Below, piece after piece: positions 30,358 through 40,012 of a stretch of 64,000 nucleotides of DNA. The translations under genes were made by a program, and so were the position numbers. Position 1 is the stretch's first letter. Every line of letters begins with the position of its first letter. Origin of the DNA: Mangrovibacter phragmitis (GTDB lineage Bacteria; Pseudomonadota; Gammaproteobacteria; Enterobacterales; Enterobacteriaceae); contig NZ_LYRP01000003.1 of the NCBI RefSeq assembly GCF_001655675.1, positions 62,001 to 126,000 on the forward strand. The letters run 5' to 3'. The notes beneath the pieces were generated by a model. That model was not told where the DNA came from. It worked only from the letters and a program-made list of their open reading frames with translations, and did not search any database.

Positions 30358-30873
30358 TCAAATATCGAGCAATTTTTCTTCGAGTTGTTCGGCCTGCGAG
30401 CGCAGTTTATCGAGAAAACGCAACTTACGCACACTGTCTGCAGCGTTATCCCACTGCCCGGCATCCAGTAACGCCACCATCTCTTTATGGCGCAAATTAT
30501 ACATTTGCGTAGCGCGTGCTAAAAACGCTTCCAGACGAACCTCATCACGTTTTTGCTCAATGTCATCCAGTTCTTCACGTAATTCCAGTTGCTCCATCAG
30601 AAACGCGGTATCACGCACCGTATGTTGTTCACTTGCCAGGTCAAAGCCATGCAAGGACAAAATATATTCTGCCCGGGAAAGAGGATGACGCAGGGTCTGC
30701 CACGCCTGATTGATGTTGGCGGACTGCTGAACAGCCAGTAATTGTTCCGCTTGTGGGCGGCTGGCGAATTTATCGGGATGAAACTGACGCTGCAGTTCCT
30801 GGTACCGGTCCGCCAGTTGACTGCTGTCGAGCGAATAACTTACCGGCACCCCAAACAGGGTAAAGTAATCCAT
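30358..30873 (-). CDS. hscB: J-type co-chaperone HscB
   Basis: A 171-residue protein (E. coli 171). The J domain (about 1-75) contains the HPDKF motif, and the C-terminal three-helix bundle binds IscU. It recruits IscU to HscA and stimulates ATP hydrolysis. It lies between iscA and hscA. Confidence 0.98.
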   Translation of the reverse strand: MDYFTLFGVPVSYSLDSSQLADRYQELQRQFHPDKFASRPQAEQLLAVQQSANINQAWQTLRHPLSRAEYILSLHGFDLASEQHTVRDTAFLMEQLELREELDDIEQKRDEVRLEAFLARATQMYNLRHKEMVALLDAGQWDNAADSVRKLRFLDKLRSQAEQLEEKLLDI

Positions 30874-30951
30874 AAACGTTCCGGAGTTTGCAGACTAAAA
30901 GCAATACCCCACAGCAAACATGTCGCTATGGGGTCGGTGGAAGGTGCGCTG

Positions 30952-31275
30952 TCAGACGTTAAAACTTTCGCCGCAGCCACACTCATTTTTCACGTTAGGG
31001 TTAGTGAATTTAAACCCTTCGTTCAGGCCTTCTTTTACGAAGTCCAACTGAGTGCCATCAAGAAAACGCAGGCTTTTCTCGTCGACAACCACTTTGACGC
31101 CTTTGTCTTCGAATACCACATCTTCTGCGGCCGCCTCGTCAACAAACTCCAGTACATAAGCCATGCCGGAGCAACCCGAGGTACGCACCCCAAGGCGCAA
31201 GCCAAACCCTTTTCCGCGGTTAGCTAAAAAAGTGTTAACTCGAGCAGCAGCACTGTCGCTAAGGGTAATCGACAT
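30952..31275 (-). CDS. iscA: A-type iron-sulphur carrier IscA
   Basis: A 107-residue protein with the three conserved cysteines in SGCSGMAY (C35) and ECGCGES (C99, C101). It carries 4Fe-4S clusters to target enzymes. It follows iscU by about 48 bases, across a small hairpin (TTCCGGG/CCCGGAA near 31300-31317). Confidence 0.98.
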   Translation of the reverse strand: MSITLSDSAAARVNTFLANRGKGFGLRLGVRTSGCSGMAYVLEFVDEAAAEDVVFEDKGVKVVVDEKSLRFLDGTQLDFVKEGLNEGFKFTNPNVKNECGCGESFNV

Positions 31276-31323
31276 ACAACAACCTCAATAAGCTTTCAAA
31301 TTTCCGGGTAAGCCCGGAAGACA

Positions 31324-31710
31324 TTATTTTGATTCGCGTTTACTTTTATAATCAGCAATTGCGGCTTTAATGGCATCTTCAGCCAGAATTGAGCAGTGAA
31401 TTTTCACTGGTGGCAACTCAAGCTCTTCAGCGATGTCAGTATTTTTAATCGCCTGTGCTTCATCCAGGGATTTCCCTTTTACCCACTCAGTAACCAGTGA
31501 GCTGGATGCAATTGCGGAGCCGCAGCCATAGGTTTTAAAACGTGCGTCTTCAATCACGCCGTTATCATTTACTTTGATTTGCAGCTTCATGACGTCGCCA
31601 CATGCCGGGGCGCCAACCATACCACTACCAACGTTTTCGTCGTTGTTATCAAAGGAACCCACGTTACGGGGATTCTCGTAGTGATCAATCACTTTTTCGC
31701 TATATGCCAT
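31324..31710 (-). CDS. iscU: Iron-sulphur scaffold protein IscU
   Basis: A 128-residue scaffold. The three cluster cysteines are in GAPACGDVM, TYGCGSAIASS and KIHCSILAED, and the HscA-binding motif LPPVK lies just before the third. It receives sulphur from IscS and builds 2Fe-2S and 4Fe-4S clusters. It is 30 bases downstream of iscS. Confidence 0.99.
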   Translation of the reverse strand: MAYSEKVIDHYENPRNVGSFDNNDENVGSGMVGAPACGDVMKLQIKVNDNGVIEDARFKTYGCGSAIASSSLVTEWVKGKSLDEAQAIKNTDIAEELELPPVKIHCSILAEDAIKAAIADYKSKRESK

Positions 31711-31740
31711 GGTGAATTCTCCTTATGTCCTGCTTATTGA

Positions 31741-32955
31741 TTAATGTTCAGCCCATTCGATGGTGGTCAGATCGATACCTTGTTTAAACATTTCCCACAG
31801 CGGAGAAAGTTCACGCAGGCGACCGATAGACTTACGAACCAGTTCGATGGTGTAATCAATTTCTTCTTCTGTCGTAAAACGCCCTAATGAGAAACGAATC
31901 GAGCTGTGAGCCAGCTCATCGCTCATACCAAGAGCACGCAGCACATAAGAAGGTTCAAGGCTTGCTGACGTACAGGCGGAACCGGAAGAAACCGCAAGAT
32001 CTTTCAGTGCCATAATCAGTGACTCACCTTCAACATAGTTAAAGCTGACGTTCAGGATGTTTGGTGCGGTGTGTTCCGGACTGCCATTGAGATAGACTTC
32101 TTCAATGTCTTTAATGCCATTCCACAGACGTTCACGCAGTGCGCTAAGGCGCGCAGATTCACTTGCCATTTCTTGTTTAGCAATGTGATACGCTTCACCC
32201 ATACCAACAATCTGGTGAACCGGCAAAGTACCAGAACGCATACCACGCTCGTGACCACCACCATGCATTTGTGCTTCAATACGCACACGGGGTTTACGGC
32301 GAACATACAGTGCGCCAATACCTTTCGGGCCATAGATTTTGTGGCCAGAGAAAGACATCAGGTCAACTTTCAGGTTGCTCAGATCAATAGGTAATTTACC
32401 TACACTTTGGGTCGCATCCACATGGTAGATAATGCCACGCGCACGGCACAATTCGCCAATAGCTTCAATATCCTGAACTACGCCGATTTCATTATTCACA
32501 TGCATAATAGAAACCAGAATGGTGTCATCGCGCATTGCTGCTTCAAGTGCTTTTAAGTCAATAATACCGTTGCTTTGCGGTGCCAGGTAAGTTACTTCAA
32601 AACCTTCACGCTCTAACTGGCGGCAGGTATCCAGAACGGCTTTGTGTTCTGTTTTACTGGTAATAATGTGCTTGCCTTTTTTCTGATAGAAGTTTGCAGC
32701 ACCTTTAATTGCCAGGTTGTCAGATTCTGTTGCACCAGAGGTAAAGACGATTTCGCGTGGGTCTGCACCAACCAGTTCAGCAATCTGGTTACGCGCCACA
32801 TCCACAGCTTCTTCTGCCTGCCAGCCAAAACGGTGAGAACGGGAAGCCGGGTTGCCGAAAGTCCCATCCATTGTCATAAACTGCATCATCTTCTCAGCAA
32901 CACGCGGGTCAACCGGCGTTGTGGCTGAGTAATCAAGATAAATCGGTAATTTCAT
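31741..32955 (-). CDS. iscS: Cysteine desulfurase IscS
   Basis: A 404-residue PLP enzyme (E. coli 404). The PLP lysine is in [12 protein letters not shown] and the catalytic cysteine in [14 protein letters not shown]. It supplies persulphide sulphur for Fe-S clusters, tRNA thiolation and other pathways. It is separated from iscR by about 110 bases containing a structured RNA segment. Confidence 0.99.
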   Translation of the reverse strand: MKLPIYLDYSATTPVDPRVAEKMMQFMTMDGTFGNPASRSHRFGWQAEEAVDVARNQIAELVGADPREIVFTSGATESDNLAIKGAANFYQKKGKHIITSKTEHKAVLDTCRQLEREGFEVTYLAPQSNGIIDLKALEAAMRDDTILVSIMHVNNEIGVVQDIEAIGELCRARGIIYHVDATQSVGKLPIDLSNLKVDLMSFSGHKIYGPKGIGALYVRRKPRVRIEAQMHGGGHERGMRSGTLPVHQIVGMGEAYHIAKQEMASESARLSALRERLWNGIKDIEEVYLNGSPEHTAPNILNVSFNYVEGESLIMALKDLAVSSGSACTSASLEPSYVLRALGMSDELAHSSIRFSLGRFTTEEEIDYTIELVRKSIGRLRELSPLWEMFKQGIDLTTIEWAEH

Positions 32956-32989
32956 CGCTCTTAAGCTCCGTACATCACTTCAATGCGGC

Positions 32990-33043
32990 GAATCAGGCCA
33001 ATATCGGCGTAATATCAGCGGCCAGGTAACCCTGGCCTGATTC
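32990..33043 (-). promoter_or_regulatory. Structured RNA region between iscR and iscS
   Basis: There are two competing pairings. GGCCAGG (33020-33026) pairs with CCTGGCC (33031-33037) around a four-base loop. GAATCAGGCC (32990-32999) pairs with GGCCTGATTC (33034-33043). The pairings share 33034-33037, so they exclude each other. In E. coli the small RNA RyhB acts in this gap to drop iscSUA while an iscR fragment persists behind a stem. The E. coli role is known; the switch here is inference. Confidence 0.6.
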
Positions 33044-33066
33044 GAAATAACTATATTATTACGTTT

Positions 33067-33558
33067 TTATGCGCGTAATTTAACATTGATGGCGTCTTGC
33101 GGACGCGAACTGCGAAGGGTGTTATCGCCATGCTGGCGGTCAGCAACATCCAGCACTTCCTGGTTATTTACCAGTTCACCCAGCGTAATACCGTTGAGGA
33201 ATTCACTCAGGCGGTCACTCAGATCACGCCATAAAGCATGAGTGAGGCATTTATCTCCGCCCTGGCAGCCGCCTTTACCCTGACAACGGGTGGCATCTAC
33301 CGATTCGTCTACTGCACTAATCACTTCACCCACAGCGATGGATGTGGCATCTTTACCCAGCAGATACCCACCGCCCGGGCCACGTACACTGGAGACCAGG
33401 CCATTTTTACGCAGGCGGGAGAATAACTGCTCCAGATAAGAGAGCGAAATTCCCTGGCGTTCAGAGATATCAGCCAACGGAACGGGGCCCGCTTCGGAGT
33501 TAAGTGCAACGTCCAGCATTGCGGTGACGGCATAGCGCCCTTTTGATGTCAGTCTCAT
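33067..33558 (-). CDS. iscR: Iron-sulphur cluster regulator IscR
   Basis: A 163-residue Rrf2-family repressor (E. coli 162). A winged helix-turn-helix occupies about 1-65. The 2Fe-2S ligands are C92, C98, C104 and H107, all visible in the [16 protein letters not shown] segment. Holo-IscR represses its own operon and apo-IscR activates others such as suf. It is the first gene of the isc operon, and its promoter carries two IscR-type sites (listed separately). Confidence 0.99.
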   Translation of the reverse strand: MRLTSKGRYAVTAMLDVALNSEAGPVPLADISERQGISLSYLEQLFSRLRKNGLVSSVRGPGGGYLLGKDATSIAVGEVISAVDESVDATRCQGKGGCQGGDKCLTHALWRDLSDRLSEFLNGITLGELVNNQEVLDVADRQHGDNTLRSSRPQDAINVKLRA

Positions 33559-33629
33559 GTCTTACTTAACCTCAAAAATGCCCCTCGAACCGGGGGTTTA
33601 TCCTAGAATAGTTTTGCACAGCGGAGACA

Positions 33630-33658
33630 AGTCTGACATTCCTGAGTAAATTGGTCAA
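33630..33658 (-). promoter_or_regulatory. iscR promoter
   Basis: On the minus strand, -35 TTGACC (33653-33658), spacer 17, -10 CAGACT (33630-33635). It has the same layout as E. coli iscR and lies inside the downstream IscR site. Confidence 0.65.
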
Positions 33659-33687
33659 CTATTTACCTGAGTATTTTAGTCAACTAT
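33638..33687 (-). promoter_or_regulatory. Two abutting type-1 IscR binding sites
   Basis: Compared with the type-1 consensus ATASYYGACTRWWWYAGTCRRSTAT, the 25-mer at 33663-33687 has two mismatches and that at 33638-33662 has three. They touch with no gap. The upstream site overlaps the trmJ stop codon, and the downstream site covers the iscR -35. This fits autorepression by holo-IscR. Confidence 0.8.
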
Positions 33688-34418
33688 TTTTCGTGCGGAT
33701 GTTCACCCTGTTCAATCGACGCCAGAATACCACGCAGAATGTTCAATTCCTGGCTTTCCGGGCGCGCCCGGGTAAACAAACGGCGCAGCTTGTTCATTAC
33801 CTGGCCGGGGTGGTTAGCGCGAATAAACCCAGTATTGAGCAACACCTGTTCCAGGTGCGTATAAAAACGTTCCAGGTCATCCACGAGAGGGTAAGGAGTG
33901 GGTTCGGATTCACTTTTATGGGCATCATTCTGCCCCAAAAATGCCATACGCACTTCATAAGCAATAACCTGCACCGCCATAGCCAGGTTAAGGGAGCTGT
34001 AATCCGGATTTGCCGCGATAGCAACATGGTAGTGGCATTTTTGCAGTTCATCGTTAGTGAGACCAACGCGCTCACGGCCAAACACGATAGCAACAGGCGC
34101 ATGTTGCGCTTCCTCTGTAGCCTTCAGACCACATTCGCGTGGGTCCAGCATTGGCCAGGGAAGGGTTCTTGAGCGGGCGCTGGTGCCTACCACCAGGCTG
34201 CATCCTGCCAGGGCTTCATCCAGAGTATCCACAATCTGTGCATCACCGATGACATCACTGGCACCCGCAGCAAGTGCAATGGCCTGAGAGTCAGGTTTTA
34301 CCAATGGATTCACCAGCCAAAGATTGGTTAACCCCATGGTTTTCATGGCACGGGCAACTGAACCCATGTTGCCGGTGTGAGACGTTTCAACCAGTACTAC
34401 GCGTATGTTTTGCAGCAT
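33684..34418 (-). CDS. trmJ: tRNA (cytidine/uridine-2'-O-)-methyltransferase TrmJ
   Basis: A 244-residue SPOUT methyltransferase (E. coli 246). It 2'-O-methylates position 32 of several tRNAs. The SAM-knot motifs are [10 protein letters not shown] and [14 protein letters not shown]. The start is ATG 34416-34418 ([11 protein letters not shown]), with three residues fewer than the longest frame, which begins with GTG. It is divergent from suhB. Its stop codon overlaps an IscR site of the iscR promoter. Confidence 0.97.
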   Translation of the reverse strand: MLQNIRVVLVETSHTGNMGSVARAMKTMGLTNLWLVNPLVKPDSQAIALAAGASDVIGDAQIVDTLDEALAGCSLVVGTSARSRTLPWPMLDPRECGLKATEEAQHAPVAIVFGRERVGLTNDELQKCHYHVAIAANPDYSSLNLAMAVQVIAYEVRMAFLGQNDAHKSESEPTPYPLVDDLERFYTHLEQVLLNTGFIRANHPGQVMNKLRRLFTRARPESQELNILRGILASIEQGEHPHEK

Positions 34419-34488
34419 AATGTTCACAGCAGATTAAGAATATCAGGCCATATTAGCATAAACCTGAGACATATTCCGAACCCTCTGC

Positions 34489-34494
34489 TATACT
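34489..34494 (+). promoter_or_regulatory. suhB promoter -10
   Basis: TATACT at 34489-34494 precedes CCGCCCG, 43 bases before the suhB ATG. The -35 is weak. The ribosome site before ATG 34538 is GCGAGAG. Confidence 0.5.
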
Positions 34495-34537
34495 CCGCCC
34501 GTTTTCCTGTTCTTTAACATCCAGCGAGAGAAACCTG

Positions 34538-35341
34538 ATGCATCCAATGCTCAATATCGCCGTGCGCGCTGCACGCAAGGCGGGTAACCTAATTGCCAAA
34601 AATTACGAAACCCCTGATAGCGTTGAAACCAGCCAGAAAGGCACCAACGACTTCGTGACTAACGTGGACAAAGCCGCCGAAAGTCTGATTATTGAGGTTA
34701 TTCAAAAGTCTTACCCTCAGCACACCATTATTACTGAAGAAAGTGGTGAACTTGCCGGTACTGACGAGGATGTACAATGGGTTATCGATCCGCTGGATGG
34801 TACAACCAACTTCGTTAAGCGTTTACCGCACTTCTCCGTTTCTATTGCTGTTCGTATCAAAGGCCGCACTGAAGTGGCTGTTGTTTACGACCCAATGCGC
34901 AATGAACTTTTCACTGCCGTTCGTGGCCAGGGCGCACAGCTCAATGGTTACCGTCTGCGTGGCAGCACTGCCCGTGATCTGGACGGAACCATTCTGGCAA
35001 CCGGCTTCCCGTTCAAGGCCAAACAGTATGCCACCACCTATATGAATATTATGGGTAAACTGTTCATTGAATGTGCTGATTTCCGTCGTACCGGTTCTGC
35101 TGCACTGGATCTCGCATACGTTGCCGCTGGCCGCGTAGATGGCTACTTTGAAATTGGCCTGCGCCCGTGGGATTTCGCGGCTGGTGAATTGCTGGTGCGT
35201 GAAGCTGGTGGCCTGGTTTGCGACTTTGTTGGAGGTCACAACTACCTGACCACCGGTAACATCGTTGCTGGTAACCCGCGTGTAGTGAAAAACATGCTGT
35301 CTACCATGCGCGATGAGCTGAGCGAAGCGCTGAAACGCTAA
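34538..35341 (+). CDS. suhB: Inositol monophosphatase / antitermination factor SuhB
   Basis: A 267-residue protein (E. coli 267). The metal-binding motifs of the inositol monophosphatase fold are DPLDGTTNF and WDFAAGELLVREAGG. It has phosphatase activity but its main role in E. coli is as part of the rRNA antitermination complex with NusA and RNA polymerase. It stands alone, followed by a hairpin. Confidence 0.98.
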   Translation: MHPMLNIAVRAARKAGNLIAKNYETPDSVETSQKGTNDFVTNVDKAAESLIIEVIQKSYPQHTIITEESGELAGTDEDVQWVIDPLDGTTNFVKRLPHFSVSIAVRIKGRTEVAVVYDPMRNELFTAVRGQGAQLNGYRLRGSTARDLDGTILATGFPFKAKQYATTYMNIMGKLFIECADFRRTGSAALDLAYVAAGRVDGYFEIGLRPWDFAAGELLVREAGGLVCDFVGGHNYLTTGNIVAGNPRVVKNMLSTMRDELSEALKR

Positions 35342-35349
35342 GTTACGCC

Positions 35350-35390
35350 GGTCCCTTCCCTGCCATGCAGAGAAGGGACCGTGGATTTTC
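35350..35390 (+). terminator. suhB terminator
   Basis: Stem GGTCCCTTC (35350-35358) / GAAGGGACC (35372-35380), followed by GTGGATTTTC. Nine perfect pairs, modest U-run. Confidence 0.65.
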
Positions 35391-35426
35391 CCCCAGCCCC
35401 GCTCCTTTGGCTGCGTGGAGTGAAGA

Positions 35427-35763
35427 TCAAGGGCATGTCACCTCCACTTTTTTGGCAAAATGCTCACCTGAAGCCAGGTCTTCATCTGGTGCAGACCAGG
35501 TTAACTCATGTTGCTGACGAATAGTATCCATGACTTCCTGCGCCAATTTCTGCCATACAGCTCCACCTTCTGTCGCCTGGACGGCCTCGTCTGGCAAGTC
35601 GGCCGCTATTACTTCATTTATCTCCATCTCCCTGCGCATTTGCAGACTGGATAGCTGTGTGTTGCCCACCACATGAGTTTAAATATCAGTAAAACTGTGG
35701 GGATGCGCCAGAAGCAGGCCTGTACAGGCCAACGTCACAAGCAAAATCCATTTATATTTCATG
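35427..35763 (-). pseudogene. Decayed DUF1007-family periplasmic protein gene
   Basis: From ATG 35761-35763 a signal-peptide-like start leads to AHPHSF, the usual beginning of DUF1007 proteins. TAA (35679-35681) interrupts at about codon 28. The same frame continues with pieces resembling the family: ITSADL-like VIAADLPDEA, then VWQKLAQEVM. It jumps after RQQH to an ending typical of the family's C terminus (DLASGEHFAKKVEVTCP) and stops at 35427. So it carries one nonsense codon and an in-frame internal loss of roughly 100 residues from a product of about 210. DUF1007 genes often accompany nickel/cobalt exporters; none is present. The family call is from remembered motifs. Confidence 0.62.
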
Positions 35764-35894
35764 ACGTTTCTCAAAGCAGCTTTCCTCAACATAAAATTTT
35801 GTGAGCCAGTCAAAATTCCGCGGATAAAAACGTATCTGGCTGCCTGACAGCGTATATGCTTAAGTTTACTTAATGTATCTTCAGGAGAGGCAGC

Positions 35895-37178
35895 ATGACA
35901 ACGACGACGCCAGCGCCAGCAAAAACAGTGCTTACGCGTCAGCAACGCCAGTGCCACTTGTTGTTATTGCTACTGCTCTCAGAACAACATTTCACCGCAG
36001 AATTACTTAGCACCATTAATGATACTGATTTAGAAACACTGCATAGCGATATTGCTGATACACATGAAGAAATTCATGCCTGCCACCGGCTGGCTATCCG
36101 CCCACAAGCCACTGGCGGCTACATTATTGAAGGAACCAGTCTCGACAAACAATTGTGCCTGTTTCACTGGTTAAGGCGTGCATTGCGTATCTCACCAGAC
36201 TTCGTCGAAAACCAGATTATTCCCCGCGTTAAAGCAGGCCTCAAACAGCGAGGCATCGCTCGCGCTTTATATGATGAAATGAATCTGCATGCATTAGTCT
36301 CTTTAAGTGCCCGCCGCCTGAACCGGCAGTTTAGCGAGCGTGATGCGCGTTTTTTGCGATTCTGGCTACTCTACAGCCTGCATCACCAGTTGGCAGCCTG
36401 TTTACCTGAATTTAATCGCCTCCAGCGAGAATGGATTGAATGCCGTTGCGAGTTTTCAGCAGCCAGTGAAGTTTTCGAACATATCAGTCGGCAATTATCG
36501 GTGCCGATGCACAGCGGACATTCTCACCTGCTGGGTTTTATCTTTTCATTACTGAAAATCCCCGATCCAGTCAGCACATCAGGCCGGCATGAAGAGCAAT
36601 TACATTTCGCAATTCGGCGGATGATCCATGATTTTCGCACACAAACGGGGCTGCACTTTAGTGATGAAGAAGGCCTGCACCGGCAGTTGTATATTCACCT
36701 GTTTCAGGCGCTGGAACGGGTGATACTGGGAATTGGTATTGAAACCAACCTGCCTGATGAGATTGTACGCCTGTACCCGCGGTTAATTGGTACAACACAA
36801 CAAGTGCTGCAACCTTTATCCGGGCAGTACCAGTTGCATTTCTCCGCTCAGGAAACAGGGCTGATTGCCGTGATTTTTGGAGCATGGCTCATGCAGGCTG
36901 ATGCATTACATGAGAAACAAGTACTGTTACTGACGGGTGATAATCCACCACGAGAAAAAGAACTGGAAAAACAGGTGCGGGAATTAACGCTATTACCATT
37001 AAATATCCAGTACCAGACCGTTCAGGCCTTTCACCACGAGGGCACATCAGGGGAAATTGACCTGGTGATTAGCCCCTATGAAACACATTTCCCACTGGTA
37101 TCACCCCCGCTGATTCACGCGGTGGAGCCTTTAACACTCCACCAGCAACAACGTATCCGCGCTATTCTCGAAGGTTAA
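35895..37178 (+). CDS. csiE: Stationary-phase protein CsiE (PRD domains)
   Basis: A 427-residue protein (E. coli 426) with recognisable CsiE segments CLFHWLRRALRI, ESGLIAVIFGAWLMQ-like ETGLIAVIFGAWLMQ and ELTLLPLNI. The middle is related to PTS-regulation (PRD) domains of antiterminators, but no DNA- or RNA-binding domain is obvious. In E. coli it is induced by sigmaS/cAMP-CRP; the function is unknown. AGGAGAGG precedes ATG 35895. It overlaps the convergent hcaT by four bases. It is clearly more divergent from E. coli than its neighbours. Confidence 0.93.
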   Translation: MTTTTPAPAKTVLTRQQRQCHLLLLLLLSEQHFTAELLSTINDTDLETLHSDIADTHEEIHACHRLAIRPQATGGYIIEGTSLDKQLCLFHWLRRALRISPDFVENQIIPRVKAGLKQRGIARALYDEMNLHALVSLSARRLNRQFSERDARFLRFWLLYSLHHQLAACLPEFNRLQREWIECRCEFSAASEVFEHISRQLSVPMHSGHSHLLGFIFSLLKIPDPVSTSGRHEEQLHFAIRRMIHDFRTQTGLHFSDEEGLHRQLYIHLFQALERVILGIGIETNLPDEIVRLYPRLIGTTQQVLQPLSGQYQLHFSAQETGLIAVIFGAWLMQADALHEKQVLLLTGDNPPREKELEKQVRELTLLPLNIQYQTVQAFHHEGTSGEIDLVISPYETHFPLVSPPLIHAVEPLTLHQQQRIRAILEG

Positions 37179-38320
37179 GACTGGTTAGCTACCGGGCGCG
37201 CCGGACGAATGAATATTGCCGGAAAGGCGACGGCCGCCATCACCCAGAACATCCCCGCGCCCAGATGCTGGTACAGGAAACCGGCAAACAACGTCATTAG
37301 CGCGATACTTCCTCCCATCGCAACAGCCGAGTAAACAGCCTGCAGGCGAATGACCTCAGCACCCTGGCGGGCAGAAATATACCGCATCGCTGCCAGATGA
37401 CAGACTGTAAAGCTGCCGCAATGCAGCACCTGCGCCACCAGTAAAAAAGGCAAAGCGGTAGTTTCAGCAATAATTGACCAGCGAATGACACCACTGAATG
37501 CCGAAAGTAATAACAGCTGGCTGGCACTCCAGCGGCGAAACAGGCGGTTACTGAGTGCAAATATGACAATTTCCGCCACCACACCCAGCGACCACAAATA
37601 CCCGACAGTCGCGGCAGAATAACCGGCATCTTTCCAGTAAATAGCGCTGAAACCGTAATATGCGGCATGCGCGCCCTGCAACAGTGACACACAGGCAATA
37701 AAACGCCATGAGCGTACAACCAGCGCCCACCACCCGGCAAAGCCAGTATGATCCTGCTGACGTAACGCCCCTTGAGGCATGACAGACGGGCGGAGCATCA
37801 TCCCTGCTACCATTGCTCCCGTCCCCAGCATCAGCATAATAAGAATCACATCGGACTGATACAGGCTAACCAGTTTCCCCGTCAGTGCGGAGCCAATAAC
37901 AAATGCCAGCGATCCCCAAAGGCGTACCCGGCCATAATCCAGAGGGAACTGCCGTTGCCATGTTCCGGCGAGAGAGTCAGTCAGGGGAACCAGTGGCGAG
38001 AAGAAAACGTTAAATCCCAGCATGACCAGCAACAACCAAACCACCTGATTCCCGGCCCAAAAACCAAGTGCACAGAAGAAGGTCAGTGAGGCCAGCAGGC
38101 GCAGAGCAAAAACCAGACGGGAAGGATCGTTAACACGCGGAGCCAGCAACAGGCTTCCCAGAAAGCGGGCAACCAGCCCACAGCCCAATAATAAACCTAT
38201 GGTATCGGGCTTAAGCCCACGGCCTTCAAGCCAGACACTCCAGAAAGGCAGGAAAATACCGTAACTGAAAAAATAGGTGAAATAACTGAGCGCCAGCCAG
38301 CGCGTAGACTGCATAACCAT
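37175..38320 (-). CDS. hcaT: HcaT-like MFS transporter
   Basis: A 381-residue major facilitator protein with about 12 membrane segments, matching E. coli HcaT (379), the putative 3-phenylpropionate transporter. Conserved stretches are FLPFWSVWLEGRGL, LKPDTIGLLLG and GAHAAYYGFSAIYW. The start is ATG 38318-38320 with GGGAGG upstream; the longest frame adds 14 residues without a site. In E. coli it lies next to the hca dioxygenase operon; that operon is absent here and glyA follows directly, so the substrate role is uncertain. Confidence 0.9.
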   Translation of the reverse strand: MVMQSTRWLALSYFTYFFSYGIFLPFWSVWLEGRGLKPDTIGLLLGCGLVARFLGSLLLAPRVNDPSRLVFALRLLASLTFFCALGFWAGNQVVWLLLVMLGFNVFFSPLVPLTDSLAGTWQRQFPLDYGRVRLWGSLAFVIGSALTGKLVSLYQSDVILIMLMLGTGAMVAGMMLRPSVMPQGALRQQDHTGFAGWWALVVRSWRFIACVSLLQGAHAAYYGFSAIYWKDAGYSAATVGYLWSLGVVAEIVIFALSNRLFRRWSASQLLLLSAFSGVIRWSIIAETTALPFLLVAQVLHCGSFTVCHLAAMRYISARQGAEVIRLQAVYSAVAMGGSIALMTLFAGFLYQHLGAGMFWVMAAVAFPAIFIRPARPVANQS

Positions 38321-38400
38321 TTTGCCTCCCTGTGCAAGGGCGATAGTTTCGCTGAGGGGCAACGGGCATGCAAGTAGTAATTAACAGCGTGATAATACAT

Positions 38401-38429
38401 AAAAAAACAGGCCGACTGTGCGACCTGTT
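38401..38429 (-). terminator. glyA terminator
   Basis: Stem AACAGGTCG / CGGCCTGTT on the minus strand (plus-strand arms 38406-38414 and 38421-38429), followed by U-run from A-tract 38401-38407. It lies about 30 bases after the glyA stop. Confidence 0.85.
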
Positions 38430-38457
38430 GTATGCGTTTTAACAAGCGAAAACGGAA

Positions 38458-39711
38458 TTATGCGTAAACCGGGAAACGAGCGCAGATTGCCAGTACGTTT
38501 TGTTTGATACGCTCAATGGTAGCTTCATCATTGAGGTTATCCAGCACATCACACATCCAGCCAGCCAGTTCACGCACTTCAGCTTCTTTAAAGCCACGAC
38601 GAGTCACCGCAGGTGTACCAACACGGATACCGGAAGTCACAAATGGGCTCTTCGGATCGTTAGGCACGCTGTTTTTGTTTACAGTGATGTTGGCACGCCC
38701 CAGAGCGGCATCGGCATCTTTACCAGTGATCTCTTTATCAACCAGATCCAGCAGGAACAAATGGTTATCTGTGCCGCCAGAAACCACTTTATAGCCACGA
38801 GACAGGAATACAGACACCATCTCTTTCGCGTTTTTAGCAACCTGTTGCTGGTAAGTTTTGAACGCAGGTTCCATGGCTTCTTTCAGTGCCACCGCTTTAC
38901 CGGCAATCACATGCATCAACGGACCGCCCTGCCCACCCGGGAACACAGCAGAGTTGAGTTTTTTATACAGCTCTTCGCTGCCGCCTTTCGCCAGAATCAA
39001 ACCACCACGCGGCCCAGCCAGCGTTTTGTGGGTAGTGGTTGTTACAACGTGAGCGTGAGGAACCGGGTTCGGGTAAACACCTGCAGCAACCAGGCCGGCT
39101 ACGTGCGCCATATCAACAAACAGATAAGCACCAATGCTGTCAGCGATTTCACGCATTTTCGCCCAGTCAACCACACCGGAGTATGCGGAGAAGCCACCGA
39201 TGATCATTTTGGGTTTATGGGTTTCTGCCTGTTTGGCTAAATCAGCGTAGTCAATATGACCGGTTTCATCGATACCATAAGGCACGATGTTGTACAGTTT
39301 GCCGGAGAAGTTAACCGGTGAACCATGAGTCAGGTGACCACCATGAGCCAGGTTCATACCCAGCACAGTGTCGCCCGGTTGCAGCAATGCGGTGTAAACG
39401 GCAAAGTTTGCCTGAGAACCTGAATGAGGCTGAACGTTAGCGTAGTCTGCGCCGAACAATTCTTTAGCACGGTCAATAGCCAGTTGTTCTACGATATCTA
39501 CGTATTCACAGCCACCGTAATAACGTTTGCCAGGGTAGCCTTCTGCATATTTGTTGGTTAACTGGGAACCTTGTGCCTGCATAACGCGCGGGCTGGTGTA
39601 GTTTTCGGAGGCGATCAGCTCAATGTGTTCTTCCTGACGTACTTTCTCTTGCTCCATGGCCTGCCAAAGTTCGGCATCATAATCGGCAATGTTCATTTCT
39701 CGCTTTAACAT
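38458..39711 (-). CDS. glyA: Serine hydroxymethyltransferase
   Basis: A 417-residue PLP enzyme, same length as E. coli. It interconverts serine and glycine with tetrahydrofolate and is the main source of one-carbon units. The PLP lysine is in [16 protein letters not shown]. Start choice: two in-frame ATGs exist; ATG 39709-39711 is preferred because CAGGAG lies six bases before it, while the ATG at 39715-39717 overlaps that spacing. The upstream region carries a PurR box. Divergent from hmp. Confidence 0.98.
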   Translation of the reverse strand: MLKREMNIADYDAELWQAMEQEKVRQEEHIELIASENYTSPRVMQAQGSQLTNKYAEGYPGKRYYGGCEYVDIVEQLAIDRAKELFGADYANVQPHSGSQANFAVYTALLQPGDTVLGMNLAHGGHLTHGSPVNFSGKLYNIVPYGIDETGHIDYADLAKQAETHKPKMIIGGFSAYSGVVDWAKMREIADSIGAYLFVDMAHVAGLVAAGVYPNPVPHAHVVTTTTHKTLAGPRGGLILAKGGSEELYKKLNSAVFPGGQGGPLMHVIAGKAVALKEAMEPAFKTYQQQVAKNAKEMVSVFLSRGYKVVSGGTDNHLFLLDLVDKEITGKDADAALGRANITVNKNSVPNDPKSPFVTSGIRVGTPAVTRRGFKEAEVRELAGWMCDVLDNLNDEATIERIKQNVLAICARFPVYA

Positions 39712-39829
39712 CCGCATCTCCTGACTCAGCTAACGGTAAAAAATATACTGCTTTAGGGGACCCTTGTGGGCAACGGGCAACAGTTTAAACCGATTCACAA
39801 AGGGAAGATAGAGGTTGACGGAGGTTTTT

Positions 39830-39845
39830 ACGCAAACGTTTGGCA
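39830..39845 (-). promoter_or_regulatory. PurR operator of glyA
   Basis: ACGCAAACGTTTGGCA fits the PurR consensus ACGCAAACGTTTNCGT closely, with the central CpG and left arm perfect. It lies about 120 bases before the glyA start, where E. coli glyA also carries PurR control. Confidence 0.75.
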
Positions 39846-39989
39846 TCACGCCACACAAGGCTTTCAACAAAACAATCACAGGCATAAAGAACAGGATATT
39901 TTCTCAACATGCCATGCATGTTATTTCATCTTCACCCTCTCTATGTCCAGCAAAAAAATAGTCATTTACAACATTGCGGCTTATTCTAT

Positions 39990-40012
39990 AAGATGCATAT
40001 AAAATACATGTT
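39990..40012 (+). promoter_or_regulatory. NsrR operator of hmp
   Basis: AAGATGCATAT-A-AAATACATGTT is an 11-1-11 inverted repeat close to the NsrR consensus. It lies 20 bases before the hmp ATG, overlapping the promoter. This fits nitric-oxide-responsive derepression. Confidence 0.8.

Noticed and set aside
39850..39990. MetR sites between glyA and hmp
   Set aside because: Known in E. coli, but only isolated TGAA half-sites are seen, not a convincing TGAAN5TTCA.
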